Part shown: positions 9,508-19,198 of the stretch, in pieces
Layout of the letters: each line of letters opens with the position of its first letter
How positions within the stretch are numbered: position 1 is the first letter of the stretch
Origin: Alcaligenes faecalis
GTDB taxonomy: Bacteria; Pseudomonadota; Gammaproteobacteria; Burkholderiales; Burkholderiaceae_B
Reading direction: 5' to 3'
DNA: 64,000 nt
NCBI RefSeq assembly: GCF_041521385.1
Contig: NZ_CP168006.1
Span: forward strand, 1,503,464 to 1,567,463
Made by a program: the position numbers and the translations under genes
The notes under the pieces: generated by a model
What the model was told of the DNA's origin: nothing
Databases searched by the model: none
Seen by the model: only the letters and a program-made list of their open reading frames with translations

Positions 9508-10137
9508 TTAACTGGCGCTCCGACGCGCCGACTTGGGACGGAACGCATTGACCACATGCTCGTGCGTTTGTGCGTAAGGTCCACCAATCAGGTCGATGCA
9601 ATACGGAACGGCTGCAAAAATACCCGGCACCAATACGTGTCCGGTTTCTGAATCCCGTAATCCTTCCAGAGTTTCCTGAATGGCTTTGGGCTGCCCAGGC
9701 AGATTGATAATCAGAGCAGCGTGATCCTGAATTTCTCGGATGACCGCAACTTGCCGCGACAAAATCGCTGTTGGTACGAATTTTAAACTGATTTGACGCA
9801 TCTGTTCACCGAATCCGGGCATTTCGCGCGTTCCCGCGTCCAGAGTCGCCTCCGGCGTCACATCGCGACGCGCCGGGCCAGTGCCGCCAGTGGTCAAAAT
9901 CAGGTCGCAACCCGCTTCCACCAAGTCGATCAAGGTATCGGTAATCTGGGTACGCTCGTCGGGAATCAGCCGCTCCAGATAGGCCGGCGCGACCGTCAGG
10001 GCGGAGTCCAGCCAACTGCGCAAGGCCGGAATGCCTTGATCCTGGTACTGTCCGCTGGAGGCGCGATCCGAAACCGACACCAAGCCGATACGCAATTGAT
10101 CCGGATGCTCGCGGGGAGACTGTCGATTGAATGTCAT
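9508..10137 (-). CDS. mog: Molybdopterin adenylyltransferase
   Basis: A 209-residue MoCF-biosynthesis-domain protein. IGLVSVSDRASSGQYQDQG at residue 16 and LILTTGGTGPARRDVTPEA near residue 78 are the Mog signatures; the second holds the GGTG loop that binds molybdopterin. It adenylylates molybdopterin before molybdate insertion in Moco synthesis. The ATG at 10137 has AAGGA 7-8 bases upstream, so I preferred it to an upstream TTG. No other molybdenum gene is nearby, but a DUF2478 protein, a family often linked to molybdate transport, lies at the right end of the window. Confidence 0.93.
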   Translation of the reverse strand: MTFNRQSPREHPDQLRIGLVSVSDRASSGQYQDQGIPALRSWLDSALTVAPAYLERLIPDERTQITDTLIDLVEAGCDLILTTGGTGPARRDVTPEATLDAGTREMPGFGEQMRQISLKFVPTAILSRQVAVIREIQDHAALIINLPGQPKAIQETLEGLRDSETGHVLVPGIFAAVPYCIDLIGGPYAQTHEHVVNAFRPKSARRSAS

Positions 10138-10217
10138 GCTTTTCCTTGGAAGCAAAATAAACTACAGGCCCTGCAAGGGCCTGCCAACCGCAGGATTGTA
10201 ACGAATCGCAGTGGGGC

Positions 10218-10976
10218 TTAAATACAACGGCCGCCATCGACCTCGATGCAGGTGCCGGTAATGAACTCGGCCTCGTCCGAGGCTAGATACAACGCCGCCG
10301 CCGCCACGTCCTTGGGTGTACAAAAACGTCCCAGCGGAATTCCCGCCAAAAAACGACTGCGGTTTTCCGGCGTATCGGGCATGCCCATGAACTGTTCCAG
10401 CAAGGCCGTGTCACCAATCACAGGATTAATGCAGTTCACCCGGATATTGTCCGGCCCCAACTCGGCCGCCATGCCTTTGCTGATCGTTACGACCGCACCT
10501 TTGGTGCCGTTGTACCAGACCAGTCCGGGGCGCGGACGCAAGGCGGCAGTAGACGCAATATTGATGAAAGCCCCCGCCCCCTGGGCCCGCAGGTAGGGCA
10601 CAAAGTGTTTTGCAGTCCAGTAAATGCTTTTTACGTTGACGGCATAGACCAGGTCGAACTCGCTTTCGTTGACCTCCAGCAAAGGCTTGTTGCGGTGCGT
10701 GGTGCCTGCATTGTTCACCACAATATGCAAGCCACCGCATTCACGCAAAGCAATATCCAACAGGGCATGCACTTCGTCCCCTTGCGAGACATCACAAGCG
10801 GCAAAAATGGCCTGACCACCCGCAGCCTGAATCTGGGCAGCGGCAGCCTTGCCCTGCTCCTCATTCAGGTCGGCAATCAGTACACGTGCTCCTTCACGTG
10901 CAAAACGTTGTGCGATACCCAGGCCGAACCCTGATGCACCGCCCGTCACGATGGCCACTTTGTCTTGCAATCGCAT
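10218..10976 (-). CDS. Short-chain dehydrogenase/reductase
   Basis: A 252-residue classical SDR. VTGGASGFGLGIA at residue 10 is the TGxxxGxG cofactor loop, VNNAGTT the NNAG motif, the catalytic serine lies in NIASTAAL, and YNGTKGAV provides the YxxxK pair. ADLNEEQG after the second strand places an Asp at the NAD/NADP-selecting position, which favours NAD(H). FITGTCIEVDGGRCI is the usual SDR C-terminus. The substrate is unknown; it resembles 3-oxoacyl-ACP-reductase-like and glucose-dehydrogenase-like SDRs. Its neighbours on the same strand are an aldehyde dehydrogenase upstream and mog downstream, so alcohol-to-acid oxidation with the aldehyde dehydrogenase is possible but not shown. Confidence 0.88.
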   Translation of the reverse strand: MRLQDKVAIVTGGASGFGLGIAQRFAREGARVLIADLNEEQGKAAAAQIQAAGGQAIFAACDVSQGDEVHALLDIALRECGGLHIVVNNAGTTHRNKPLLEVNESEFDLVYAVNVKSIYWTAKHFVPYLRAQGAGAFINIASTAALRPRPGLVWYNGTKGAVVTISKGMAAELGPDNIRVNCINPVIGDTALLEQFMGMPDTPENRSRFLAGIPLGRFCTPKDVAAAALYLASDEAEFITGTCIEVDGGRCI

Positions 10977-11112
10977 CTTTGTCTCCTTCTACTTTCTATA
11001 TAAAAAATGGCGGCTTTGCGCCGCCATTAGTGAAATCTGTTTAGCGTTCAGCCGCCATGCTGCCAGAAAACCCGGCCCGCCACAGCCACGCTTACCCTAG
11101 ATTTCCCCAAGA

Positions 11113-12555
11113 TCAGTTCGCAGCATGACGCAGCGCAACTGTTTTCAAGGACGTCAGCGCGTACAGAGCCTCGAACCCTTTTTCGCGCCCTATACCAGAC
11201 TGGCCCGCTCCGCCAAAAGGAAGCTCTACTCCCCCCGCCGCGCCGTAATTATTCACAAAGACCTGCCCGGCCCGCAGTTGTCTGGCCATACGCACCTGAC
11301 GGGCTCCGTCGCGGGTCCAGACGCCAGCCACCAGGCTGTAAGGCGTACCATTGGCCATGGCGATAGCGTCCTCCTCTGTACCGAAAGGCTGAGCGACCAG
11401 AACCGGGCCAAAAATCTCTTCCTGCGCCAGGCGATGATCAACCGGCACATGCCCCAATAAAACAGGCACTTGATAAAAGCCTCCAGCCGGGGCCTTGGAA
11501 TCCAGCTTGCCTTGAGCCAGTACCACGATGCCGTCCTGATCCAGGTTCTCCAGATAGGAGCGCACCCGCGCTTGCTGCTGTGCGCTGATCAAGGGACCGC
11601 AATCCAAATTGTCACTGGCCGCCCCGGTCAGCAACGCCTTAAAGGCCTCGATTAAACGTTCGGTAAAGTCGCCATAAATCGCACGCTGAATCAGCACCCG
11701 GCTGCCTGCCGAGCAGGTTTGCCCGGCGTTCTGCACAATCGCATTGACCACGACCGGCAAGGCCGCCTCCAGATCTGCATCCGAGAACACAATTTGCGGA
11801 GACTTGCCGCCTAACTCCAAGGTAACCGGCACAAAGTTCTGCGCTGCCTGCAGAGCCACCTGCCGACCTGTGCCGGGAGAGCCGGTAAAGGAAATGTGGT
11901 TGATGTCTGGGTGAGCGGACAGGGCCTGCCCGGCCTCGCTACCCAGCCCCGTGCAAATATTCAACACCCCTGCCGGCAAACCCGCTTCATGCAATAGCTC
12001 AGCCACCCGCAGCAAGGACAGGCTGGCATCTTCTGCTGGTTTGACCACGCAGGTATTGCCCGCCGCCAAGGACGCGGCCACGCTACGCCCAAAAATCTGC
12101 AAGGGGTAATTCCAGGGAATGATGTGTGCAGTAACGCCCAAGGGCTCGCGCAAAGTAAAGGCTGTCATCTCCCAACCCAATGGGATGGTTTGACCGTGCA
12201 GCTTGTCCACCGCGCCCGCATAGAACTCAAAATAGCGGACAATGGCGGCAGCATCGGACTGGGCCTGACGCAAAGGTTTGCCAGTATCGCGAGATTCCAG
12301 CCGCGCCAATTCCTCGCGGGCATCCGACAGGGTTCGGGCGCAACGCAGCAGCAACTGGCTGCGCTGGGCGGCTGAAAGACGGCTCCACGGCCCCTGACTG
12401 GCACGTCGGGCGGCCTGTACAGCCCACTCAATATCCACCTCGGACGATTGTGCTAGCCGGGCAAAGGTTTCGCCCGTAGAGGGGTCGATAACCGGTAACA
12501 CGCCACCACCCTCCGCGCCAAGTTGCTGTCCGTCAATCCAATTGCGACACTCCAT
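11113..12555 (-). CDS. NAD(P)-dependent aldehyde dehydrogenase
   Basis: A 480-residue aldehyde dehydrogenase superfamily protein. IIPWNYPLQI is the substrate/cofactor channel motif, SFTGSPGTGRQV binds NAD, LELGGKSPQIVF carries the catalytic glutamate and NAGQTCSAGSRVL the catalytic cysteine. FGPVLVAQPF and PFGGAGQSGIGREKG complete the family pattern. It resembles the betaine-aldehyde and aminobutyraldehyde dehydrogenase subfamily, but the substrate cannot be fixed by eye. I chose the ATG at 12555, which has GGAGG 5 bases upstream, over upstream starts. It lies about 140 bp from the SDR on the same strand and is divergent from the epimerase-like gene, with only 75 bp between starts. Confidence 0.9.
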   Translation of the reverse strand: MECRNWIDGQQLGAEGGGVLPVIDPSTGETFARLAQSSEVDIEWAVQAARRASQGPWSRLSAAQRSQLLLRCARTLSDAREELARLESRDTGKPLRQAQSDAAAIVRYFEFYAGAVDKLHGQTIPLGWEMTAFTLREPLGVTAHIIPWNYPLQIFGRSVAASLAAGNTCVVKPAEDASLSLLRVAELLHEAGLPAGVLNICTGLGSEAGQALSAHPDINHISFTGSPGTGRQVALQAAQNFVPVTLELGGKSPQIVFSDADLEAALPVVVNAIVQNAGQTCSAGSRVLIQRAIYGDFTERLIEAFKALLTGAASDNLDCGPLISAQQQARVRSYLENLDQDGIVVLAQGKLDSKAPAGGFYQVPVLLGHVPVDHRLAQEEIFGPVLVAQPFGTEEDAIAMANGTPYSLVAGVWTRDGARQVRMARQLRAGQVFVNNYGAAGGVELPFGGAGQSGIGREKGFEALYALTSLKTVALRHAAN

Positions 12556-12630
12556 GACCGCCTCCAATGCTATTGTTATCCCAGCCAATCGAGCTTTGCT
12601 CGGGATCATTCTACTCAAGGACTTGCCGCT

Positions 12631-13473
12631 TTGGACTCTCGACAACGTACTTTGCTTTTAGCAGGTGCCGGCGATCTGGGCACCCGCACCGGTATGCTGG
12701 CCCGTCATCACGACTGGCCGGTGATCGGTCTGCGCCGTCACCCCCCTTTGGACGATGACAGCGGGATTGAATGGGTGCAGGCTGATTTACGCGAACCCTC
12801 CTCCCTGCGCCTGAAGCACCGCAAAATCAGCCACGTACTTTATGCGCTCTCCCCCGGCCAGCGTAGCCAGGCTGCTTACGAGCAGGTCTTTCTGCACGGT
12901 CTGGAGAACCTGCTCAAGGAACTGGACCTGAAGGCCCTGAAACGTTTCGTATTTGTTTCATCCACTGCCGTCTACGGGCCCAGCAATGAATGGGTAGACG
13001 AGAACTCGCCCACCGAACCGGCACAATTTAACGGGCAGGTGCTGCTGCAGGCCGAGCAGTTGCTGCACCACCGGATTCCAGCCCAAGCTGTCGTCATCCG
13101 ACCCAGCGGCCTGTACGGGCCAGGACGCACCCAATTACTGGATCGTCTACGTGAAGGTCGCGCCACCGTGCCGGACGACCCAGAGCATTGGGCCAACCGC
13201 CTGCATATTGAAGATGCAGCGCGCGCCTGCTGGCACCTGCTACGTGCTCCTGCGCCCTTCCCTTGCTATATAGGCACTGATAGCCGCCCTTACCGGATTA
13301 CGGAACTGTATGACGGACTGGCTGATTTGCTGAAAGTACCGCATCCCGAACGGCGTCAGTCCAATGAAGGTGGCAAACGCCTGAGCAACCAGCGACTACT
13401 GGACAGCGGCTTTCAGCTGGACTGGCCCGATGCCCTGCAGGGATATGCGCAGTTGATTAAAGATGGGGCGTAA
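12631..13473 (+). CDS. NAD-dependent epimerase/dehydratase-like protein
   Basis: An extended-SDR-like protein of about 280 residues. LLLAGAGDLGTRTG is the glycine-rich nucleotide loop, FVFVSSTAVYG the strand with the catalytic Ser/Thr and Tyr, and RPSGLYGPGR the third family motif. The usual YxxxK is not clear: AVYGPSNEW follows the serine but the lysine is absent, so catalysis may differ or be lost, as in many NAD-binding sugar-epimerase-like proteins. No ATG lies at the domain edge. I propose TTG at 12631, which has AAGGA 10 bases upstream and begins DSRQRTLLLAGAG. Function unknown; it is followed 10 bp later by hicB. Confidence 0.75.
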   Translation: MDSRQRTLLLAGAGDLGTRTGMLARHHDWPVIGLRRHPPLDDDSGIEWVQADLREPSSLRLKHRKISHVLYALSPGQRSQAAYEQVFLHGLENLLKELDLKALKRFVFVSSTAVYGPSNEWVDENSPTEPAQFNGQVLLQAEQLLHHRIPAQAVVIRPSGLYGPGRTQLLDRLREGRATVPDDPEHWANRLHIEDAARACWHLLRAPAPFPCYIGTDSRPYRITELYDGLADLLKVPHPERRQSNEGGKRLSNQRLLDSGFQLDWPDALQGYAQLIKDGA

Positions 13474-13483
13474 AGCGCAGCCC

Positions 13484-13873
13484 ATGCTCTATCCCATCCA
13501 CGTACACAAAGAAGAACATAGCGCCTATGGCGCATCCTTTCCGGACTTTCCAGGTTGTTTTGCAGCGGCTGACGAATTACAGGATCTACCTAAGGCAGCT
13601 CAAGAAGCCGTTGAGGCCCATTTCTTCGGCGACAGCCCATCCATTCCTGCTCCGACCACACCTGAAAGCTGGTCTTGGCACGAAGACTATAAAGACGGAT
13701 TTTGGATGATGGTTGATATTGACCTATCCAAAGTCAACAACAGAGCCATTCGCTTGAATATCAGTCTGCCGGAGTCCTTAGTCCACCGCATTGATGCTGT
13801 CGCAAAAGCCCAGCATCTATCCCGCTCTGCATTCCTGGCAAAGGCTGCTGAACGCGAAATGGCCAATGTCTGA
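13484..13873 (+). CDS. HicB-family antitoxin-like protein, no HicA partner
   Basis: A 129-residue protein with an N-terminal HicB partial-RNase-H fold (ASFPDFPGCFAAADELQD, residues about 15-35) and a C-terminal ribbon-helix-helix segment (RLNISLPESLVHRIDAVAKA, about 92-112). HicB normally neutralises the HicA mRNA interferase and represses the hicAB promoter. No HicA-like double-stranded-RNA-binding frame exists on either side: the epimerase-like gene ends 10 bp upstream and a terminator follows. The gene may therefore be an orphan antitoxin or a free-standing regulator. An ATG at 13463 would add seven residues and overlap the upstream gene; I prefer 13484 because the HicB domain begins there. 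Confidence 0.85.
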   Translation: MLYPIHVHKEEHSAYGASFPDFPGCFAAADELQDLPKAAQEAVEAHFFGDSPSIPAPTTPESWSWHEDYKDGFWMMVDIDLSKVNNRAIRLNISLPESLVHRIDAVAKAQHLSRSAFLAKAAEREMANV

Positions 13874-13893
13874 ACCATAAAAGCTGTGTACAT

Positions 13894-13928
13894 AAAAAAG
13901 CCAGCCAACTTTCGTTGACTGGCTTTTT
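13894..13928. terminator. Bidirectional terminator between hicB and pgk
   Basis: A 15-bp A/T-flanked stem with one mismatch (AAAAAGCCAGCCAAC against GTTGACTGGCTTTTT) and a 4-base loop. It has an A-run on one side and a T-run on the other, so it can end both hicB and pgk, which converge here. Confidence 0.85.
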
Positions 13929-13948
13929 CTTAAGAAGCAAAGACCGGC

Positions 13949-15139
13949 TTAAGCCTTGTCTTCCAACGCAGCCACGGCTGGCAAACGCTTGCCTTCCAGG
14001 AATTCCAGGAAGGCGCCACCGCCGGTGGAGATGTAGTCCACATCGTCACCAATATTGAACTGGGCAATCGCGGCCAGGGTGTCGCCACCACCAGCAATCG
14101 AGAAAGCCTTGGAGTCTGCAATCGCGCGCGACAGCGTTTCGGTGCCTTGTGCGAAAGCCGGGAACTCGAACACGCCCAGGGGGCCATTCCAGACCACGGT
14201 GCCCGCTTTGGCAATGATGTCAGCGATCTGTTGAGCCGTTTGCGGGCCTACGTCCAGAATCATGTCATCATCCTGCACCTGATCTGCAGCCTTGATTTCA
14301 GCCGCTGCATCAGCAGCAAAGGACTTGGCGCACATCACATCCACAGGGATAGGCACTTCAGCGCCGCGCTCTTTCATGATGCGGATCACTTCGCGGGCTT
14401 CTTCCAACTGGCTTTCTTCCACCAGGGATTTGCCCACAGACAGGCCGCTGGCCATCATGAAGGTGTTAGCAATGCCGCCACCGACCACCAACTGGTCCAC
14501 TTTTTCCGCCAAAGCGCGCAGGATGGACAGTTTGGTGGACACCTTGGCACCGCCCACAATCGCCACCAAAGGACGGGCAGGCTGGTTCAGGGCACGGCCC
14601 AGGGCCGTCAACTCGGCTTCCAGCAAAGGACCGGCGCAAGCCACGGGAGCAAAGCGGGCGATACCTTCGGTAGTCGCTTCAGCACGGTGAGCCGTACCGA
14701 AGGCGTCGTTTACGTAAACGTCACACAAGGTTGCCATTTTACGAGCCAACTCGGGATCGTTCTTCTTCTCACCCACATTGCAGCGGCAGTTCTCCAGCAA
14801 GACCACCTGACCGGGCGACACTTGCACACCCTCGAGCCAATTGCGACGCAGCTCAACAGGCATGCCCAACAATTCGGACAGACGCTGCACCACGGGTTCC
14901 AGCGAATCCACAGGCTGGCATTCCCCTTCTTTGGGGCGACCCAGGTGAGACGTAACCATCACCGCCGCGCCGGCATCCAGCGCCATGCGAATGGCTGGCA
15001 CCGAGGCACGCACGCGCGTGTCTTCGGTAATGCGTCCGTCTTGCAGGGGGACATTCAGATCAGAGCGGATAAATACCCGCTTGCCTCGCAGCGCGTCCGT
15101 TTCGGCCAGCGCAGACAAGGTCTTGATGCTTGTAGACAT
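13949..15139 (-). CDS. pgk: Phosphoglycerate kinase
   Basis: A 396-residue monomeric kinase. [13 protein letters not shown] near residue 25 and SHLGRPK near residue 64 bind the phosphoglycerate, and the glycine-rich VGGAKVSTK and GGGDTLAA segments bind nucleotide. It interconverts 1,3-bisphosphoglycerate and 3-phosphoglycerate. It is the last gene of a tkt-gap-pgk block on the minus strand and ends at a bidirectional terminator. Spacing from gap is 62 bp, with a GC-rich hairpin between. The sequence shows nothing unusual. Confidence 0.97.
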   Translation of the reverse strand: MSTSIKTLSALAETDALRGKRVFIRSDLNVPLQDGRITEDTRVRASVPAIRMALDAGAAVMVTSHLGRPKEGECQPVDSLEPVVQRLSELLGMPVELRRNWLEGVQVSPGQVVLLENCRCNVGEKKNDPELARKMATLCDVYVNDAFGTAHRAEATTEGIARFAPVACAGPLLEAELTALGRALNQPARPLVAIVGGAKVSTKLSILRALAEKVDQLVVGGGIANTFMMASGLSVGKSLVEESQLEEAREVIRIMKERGAEVPIPVDVMCAKSFAADAAAEIKAADQVQDDDMILDVGPQTAQQIADIIAKAGTVVWNGPLGVFEFPAFAQGTETLSRAIADSKAFSIAGGGDTLAAIAQFNIGDDVDYISTGGGAFLEFLEGKRLPAVAALEDKA

Positions 15140-15166
15140 GATTTTTTGTTCTGGGAATTAACGTGA

Positions 15167-15190
15167 CAGGGGCGGGAAATCCCGCCCCTG
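15167..15190. other. GC-rich hairpin between gap and pgk
   Basis: CAGGGGCGGGA and TCCCGCCCCTG are perfect inverted copies almost without a loop, in the 62-bp spacer between gap and pgk. No T-run follows on either strand, so it is more likely an mRNA processing or stabilising hairpin within the operon than a terminator. Confidence 0.5.
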
Positions 15191-15201
15191 CTACTTGGAT
15201 C

Positions 15202-16215
15202 TTACTTGGCCGACATCAACGCGATGGTGCTGTCGAGCATGCGAATGGAGAAAGCCCATTCGTTGTCGTACCAGGCAGCCACTTTGACCATATTGCCGCC
15301 GGTCACCTTGGTCAGCAAGGAGTCAACCGTGCTGGAGGCGGTGGTGTGGTTAAAGTCGATGGACACCAGAGGTTCGGTGCAGTAGTCCAGAATGCCTTTC
15401 ATGGCGCCTTCCGAAGCGGCTTTCAGAATACCGTTCACTTCCTCAACGCTGGTGTTGCGGCTGGCCACGAAAGTCAGGTCAACCATGGACACGTTGATGG
15501 TCGGAACGCGCACCGCGTAACCGTCCAGCTTGCCATTCAGTTCTGGCAGCACCAGACCCACAGCAGCCGCCGCGCCGGTCTTGGTGGGGATCATGCTGCT
15601 GGTGGCCGAACGGGCACGGCGCATGTCCTTGTGACGCACGTCGGTCAGGACCTGATCATTGGTGTAAGCGTGGATGGTGGTCATCAGACCGCTGACCACA
15701 CCCAGTTCCTTGTGCAAAGGAGCAACCAGCGGAGCCAGGCAGTTGGTGGTGCACGATGCGTTGGAGATAACGGTATCGGTGCTCTTCAGAATGTCGTGGT
15801 TCACGCCGTACACGATGGTGGCGTCCACATCCTTGCCACCGGGGGCCGAGATGATGACTTTCTTGGCACCGGCCTGAATGTGCTCGCCCGCTTTTTCCTT
15901 GGTGGTGAACGCGCCGGTACATTCCAGCACCACGTCCACACCCAGTTCAGCCCAAGGCAGGGTCAGCGCATCGCGCTGGCTCAGCAGGCGGATACGGTCA
16001 CCGTTGACCACCAGATGATCGCCATCCAGCGAGACATCGGCGTTGAAACGGCCATGCACGGAGTCATAGCGAGTCAGGTGTTCATTGATCTCGGCACCGC
16101 CCGAGGCGTTGATGGCCACGATCTCGATATCGTGTTTTTTGCCGTACTCGTAGTGGGCACGCAAGATCATGCGGCCGATACGACCATAACCATTGATTGC
16201 GACGCGAATCGTCAT
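15202..16215 (-). CDS. gap: Glyceraldehyde-3-phosphate dehydrogenase
   Basis: A 337-residue type [16 protein letters not shown] at the N-terminus is the NAD-binding loop and [11 protein letters not shown] holds the catalytic cysteine (about residue 155). The C-terminal [13 protein letters not shown] segment is typical. It catalyses the oxidative phosphorylation of glyceraldehyde-3-phosphate. It starts 12 bases after tkt ends, so the two are cotranscribed; pgk, the next step, follows. The ATG at 16215 fits the family N-terminus ([11 protein letters not shown]) better than the upstream in-frame start at 16227. Confidence 0.97.
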   Translation of the reverse strand: MTIRVAINGYGRIGRMILRAHYEYGKKHDIEIVAINASGGAEINEHLTRYDSVHGRFNADVSLDGDHLVVNGDRIRLLSQRDALTLPWAELGVDVVLECTGAFTTKEKAGEHIQAGAKKVIISAPGGKDVDATIVYGVNHDILKSTDTVISNASCTTNCLAPLVAPLHKELGVVSGLMTTIHAYTNDQVLTDVRHKDMRRARSATSSMIPTKTGAAAAVGLVLPELNGKLDGYAVRVPTINVSMVDLTFVASRNTSVEEVNGILKAASEGAMKGILDYCTEPLVSIDFNHTTASSTVDSLLTKVTGGNMVKVAAWYDNEWAFSIRMLDSTIALMSAK

Positions 16216-16227
16216 GTCAGACTCCAA

Positions 16228-18273
16228 TTACAAAATTTCTTGAACGGCCGCAGCGACCTTCTCTGCTGTCAGACCAAAATGCTTGAACAGGACGCCAGCC
16301 GGGGCGGATTCGCCGTAGGTATCAATACCCACTACAGCGCCTTCCAGGCCCACGTACTTGAACCACAGACCGGTGGTGCCGGCTTCAACCGCCACGCGCG
16401 GGATACCGGGGGTCAGAACCTGATCACGCCACTGTTTGTCCTGAGCGTCGAACAGGTTGGTACAAGGCATGGACACCACGCGGGTCGCAATCCCTTGCTG
16501 GGCCAACTGTTCCTGAGCCTGCAGAGCCAGACCGACTTCCGAGCCGGTTGCCATGATGATGGCGCGCGCATCTTGCGCGTCACGCAGCACGTAGCCACCA
16601 CGACGAATGTTCTGGATGGTTTGCGCATCGCGCTCGACGAAAGGCAGATTCTGGCGCGACAAGAGCAAGGCGCTAGGACCACCGTTCTGTACGTCCATGC
16701 CAATGCTGGTAGGACGCTCGACCGAGCAGGCCCAGGCCACGGCGGTTTCCGTGGTGTCGCAAGGACGCCAGACGTGCAGGTTGGGGATCAGGCGCAGGCT
16801 GTTGGCGTGCTCGATGGACTGGTGTGTAGGGCCGTCTTCGCCCAGACCAATGGAGTCGTGGGTAAAGACGTGCACAACACGCTGCTTCATCAAGGCAGCC
16901 ATACGGATGGCGTTGCGCGAGTAATCGGAGAACGTCAGGAAGGTACCGCCAAAAGGCAGGTAACCACCGTGCAGAGCCAAACCATTCATGATGGCAGCCA
17001 TACCGAATTCACGCACACCGTAATTGATGTGGCGACCAAAGTGCAGACCATCAGCGTGGGCGCGTACGGCTTCGGCACCCTTCCAGTCGGTGAAGTTCGA
17101 GCCAGTCAGATCAGCCGAGCCGCCCAGCATTTCTGGCAACACATTGACCAGGGCATTGATCGCCAATTGCGAGGCTTTACGCGATGCAATAGTTTCGGCC
17201 TTCTGGGCGGTTTCTTCAATAAAGGCCTGTACTTTGGCGCTGTAGTCGGCAGGCAGTTCGCCTTTCAAACGACGGGCCAGTTCGGCGGCCAGTTCAGGGT
17301 AAGCCTGGCTGTAGGCGTCAAAACGCTTTTGCCACTCCGCTTGCTGAGCACCGCCTTTTTCGCGGCAATCCCAACCTTGATAGACTTCCTGAGGAATTTC
17401 AAACGGACCGTGCTTCCAGTCCAGCGCAGCACGGGTAGCGGCGATTTCATCAGCACCCAGTGGAGCACCGTGGACTTTCTCGGAACCGGCGGCGTTAGGA
17501 GCACCTTTACCGATCACGGTACGGCAACAAATCAGGGTAGGACCCGTGCCCTCTTTCGCGTTGCGGCGAGCTTGCTCAATCGCATTGTGGATAGACGCCG
17601 CATCGTGGCCGTCAACCGCGCGGATCACGTTCCAGCCGTAGCTTTCAAAACGAGCGGGCGTGTCGTCACCAAACCAGTTCTCGACCTTGCCGTCGATGGA
17701 GATGCCGTTATCGTCGTACATCACGACCAGCTTGGACAGTTTCCAGGTACCGGCCAGGGAGCAAGCCTCGTGCGAGATACCTTCCATCAAACAGCCGTCG
17801 CCAGCGAATACCCAGGTCAGGTGGTCGACCACATCATGGCCTTCGCGGTTGAACTCACGCGCCAGCAAGGCCTCTGCCAATGCAAAACCGACGGCATTAC
17901 CCAGACCCTGGCCCAAAGGACCTGTGGTGGTTTCCACGCCAGCGGTAATACCCACCTCAGGGTGACCGGGAGTACGCGAATGCATCTGACGGAAGTTGCG
18001 CAGCTCGTCCATGGGCAGGTCGTAGCCGCTAAGGTGCAACAAAGCGTAGATCAGCATGGAACCGTGGCCGTTTGACAACACAAAACGGTCGCGATCAAAC
18101 CAGGCAGGGTCGGCAGGGTTGTGTTTCAGGTGCCGGGACCAGAGAACCTGGGCGATATCGGCCATGCCCATAGGCGCACCGGGGTGGCCCGAATTAGCTT
18201 GTTGCACGGCATCCATAGACAAGGCACGGACGGCATTGGCTAGGGTTTTATCAGAGGCTGACGCAATATCCAT
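16228..18273 (-). CDS. tkt: Transketolase
   Basis: A 681-residue thiamine-diphosphate enzyme. [14 protein letters not shown] near residue 26, [13 protein letters not shown] (the GDG...N-type cofactor and metal site) and [12 protein letters not shown] in the pyrimidine domain mark transketolase rather than DXP synthase. It moves two-carbon units between sugar phosphates in the pentose phosphate and Calvin-type pathways. ATG at 18273 gives the family start [16 protein letters not shown]; an upstream in-frame start adds ten poorly conserved residues. It is the first gene of the tkt-gap-pgk operon and is divergent from rsmE. Confidence 0.96.
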   Translation of the reverse strand: MDIASASDKTLANAVRALSMDAVQQANSGHPGAPMGMADIAQVLWSRHLKHNPADPAWFDRDRFVLSNGHGSMLIYALLHLSGYDLPMDELRNFRQMHSRTPGHPEVGITAGVETTTGPLGQGLGNAVGFALAEALLAREFNREGHDVVDHLTWVFAGDGCLMEGISHEACSLAGTWKLSKLVVMYDDNGISIDGKVENWFGDDTPARFESYGWNVIRAVDGHDAASIHNAIEQARRNAKEGTGPTLICCRTVIGKGAPNAAGSEKVHGAPLGADEIAATRAALDWKHGPFEIPQEVYQGWDCREKGGAQQAEWQKRFDAYSQAYPELAAELARRLKGELPADYSAKVQAFIEETAQKAETIASRKASQLAINALVNVLPEMLGGSADLTGSNFTDWKGAEAVRAHADGLHFGRHINYGVREFGMAAIMNGLALHGGYLPFGGTFLTFSDYSRNAIRMAALMKQRVVHVFTHDSIGLGEDGPTHQSIEHANSLRLIPNLHVWRPCDTTETAVAWACSVERPTSIGMDVQNGGPSALLLSRQNLPFVERDAQTIQNIRRGGYVLRDAQDARAIIMATGSEVGLALQAQEQLAQQGIATRVVSMPCTNLFDAQDKQWRDQVLTPGIPRVAVEAGTTGLWFKYVGLEGAVVGIDTYGESAPAGVLFKHFGLTAEKVAAAVQEIL

Positions 18274-18466
18274 TAGAAGCTCATTGGGGCGGCGACGCGA
18301 CAATTCCGGCAGGCGGACGGCTCACGGCCCTGATTAGTTTATAAAACGCGCTATTTTAGCATTGCTGGCGCTAAATCGCCCTCACTTGAGCGGGGGCCTT
18401 GTGCTTTCTTCCCCTGCCCTGGGTACGGTATGCTTGTGCGGTTTTTTTGCTTGATGGTGTCTTGAT

Positions 18467-19195
18467 ATGGCAGCTCCACGCTTCTACCACCCTTTGGGCC
18501 TGACAGCTCAAACCGAGATCGCCCTGCCCGAGGCGTTGGCACACCACGCCATCCGGGTGCTGCGTTTAAAGGATGGTCAGGGCATCGTCCTGTTTGACGG
18601 ACTCGGGACCCAATACCCTGCCACTTTGCGTATTGAGGGCAAGAAAGGCTTTGCCAGCCTGGGGACGGCTGAAACACCTGTCCGTGAGCTGGCCGGTCGC
18701 ATTACGGTGCTGCAAGGCATTGCCTCCAGCGACAAGATGGACTGGATTATCGAAAAAGCCGTGGAAATGGGTGTCAGCCACTTTGTGCCCATTCGCGCGC
18801 AACGCAGTGTGCTGCAACTGAACGCGGAGCGGCAGGCCAAACGCATGGGCCATTGGCAAAGAGTGATTGAGTCGGCCAGCGAGCAATGTGGCCGCAACCG
18901 CTTGATGGAACTGTCAGCGCCGCTGACATTGGCCGAGTACTTTCGTGTGGCTGAAACTGGCCTGCATCTATTTTGTGATCCTGATGCCCCCCAGCAACTG
19001 GCGCAGGCCATTGGACCACAAGATCAGGCCATGACGATATTGATTGGCCCAGAGGGCGGTTGGTCGCCCGAAGAGCAGAAGGTGGCACTGGGTGCCCAGG
19101 CTCAGGCGATTCGTTTCGGGCACCGTGTGCTGCGAACCGAAACCGCCGCCTTGGCGCTGACAGCAGCGATCAGCGCCTTGCAAGGCTGGGAATAG
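18467..19195 (+). CDS. rsmE: 16S rRNA m3U1498 methyltransferase
   Basis: A 242-residue SPOUT-class methyltransferase. ILIGPEGGWSPEE near residue 190 and RFGHRVLRTETAAL near residue 215 form the knotted SAM-binding site, and the N-terminal PUA-like part begins RFYHPLGL. It methylates N3 of U1498 in 16S rRNA of assembled 30S subunits. It is a single gene divergent from tkt and convergent with the barstar-like gene, with only 3 bp between the two stop codons and no room for a separate terminator. Confidence 0.95.
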   Translation: MAAPRFYHPLGLTAQTEIALPEALAHHAIRVLRLKDGQGIVLFDGLGTQYPATLRIEGKKGFASLGTAETPVRELAGRITVLQGIASSDKMDWIIEKAVEMGVSHFVPIRAQRSVLQLNAERQAKRMGHWQRVIESASEQCGRNRLMELSAPLTLAEYFRVAETGLHLFCDPDAPQQLAQAIGPQDQAMTILIGPEGGWSPEEQKVALGAQAQAIRFGHRVLRTETAALALTAAISALQGWE

Positions 19196-19198
19196 GGC

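Noticed and set aside
15163..18075. Very long open frame on the plus strand opposite gap and tkt (about 970 codons)
   Set aside because: It is antisense to two certain genes, has no recognisable domain and a composition typical of shadow frames in GC-rich DNA.
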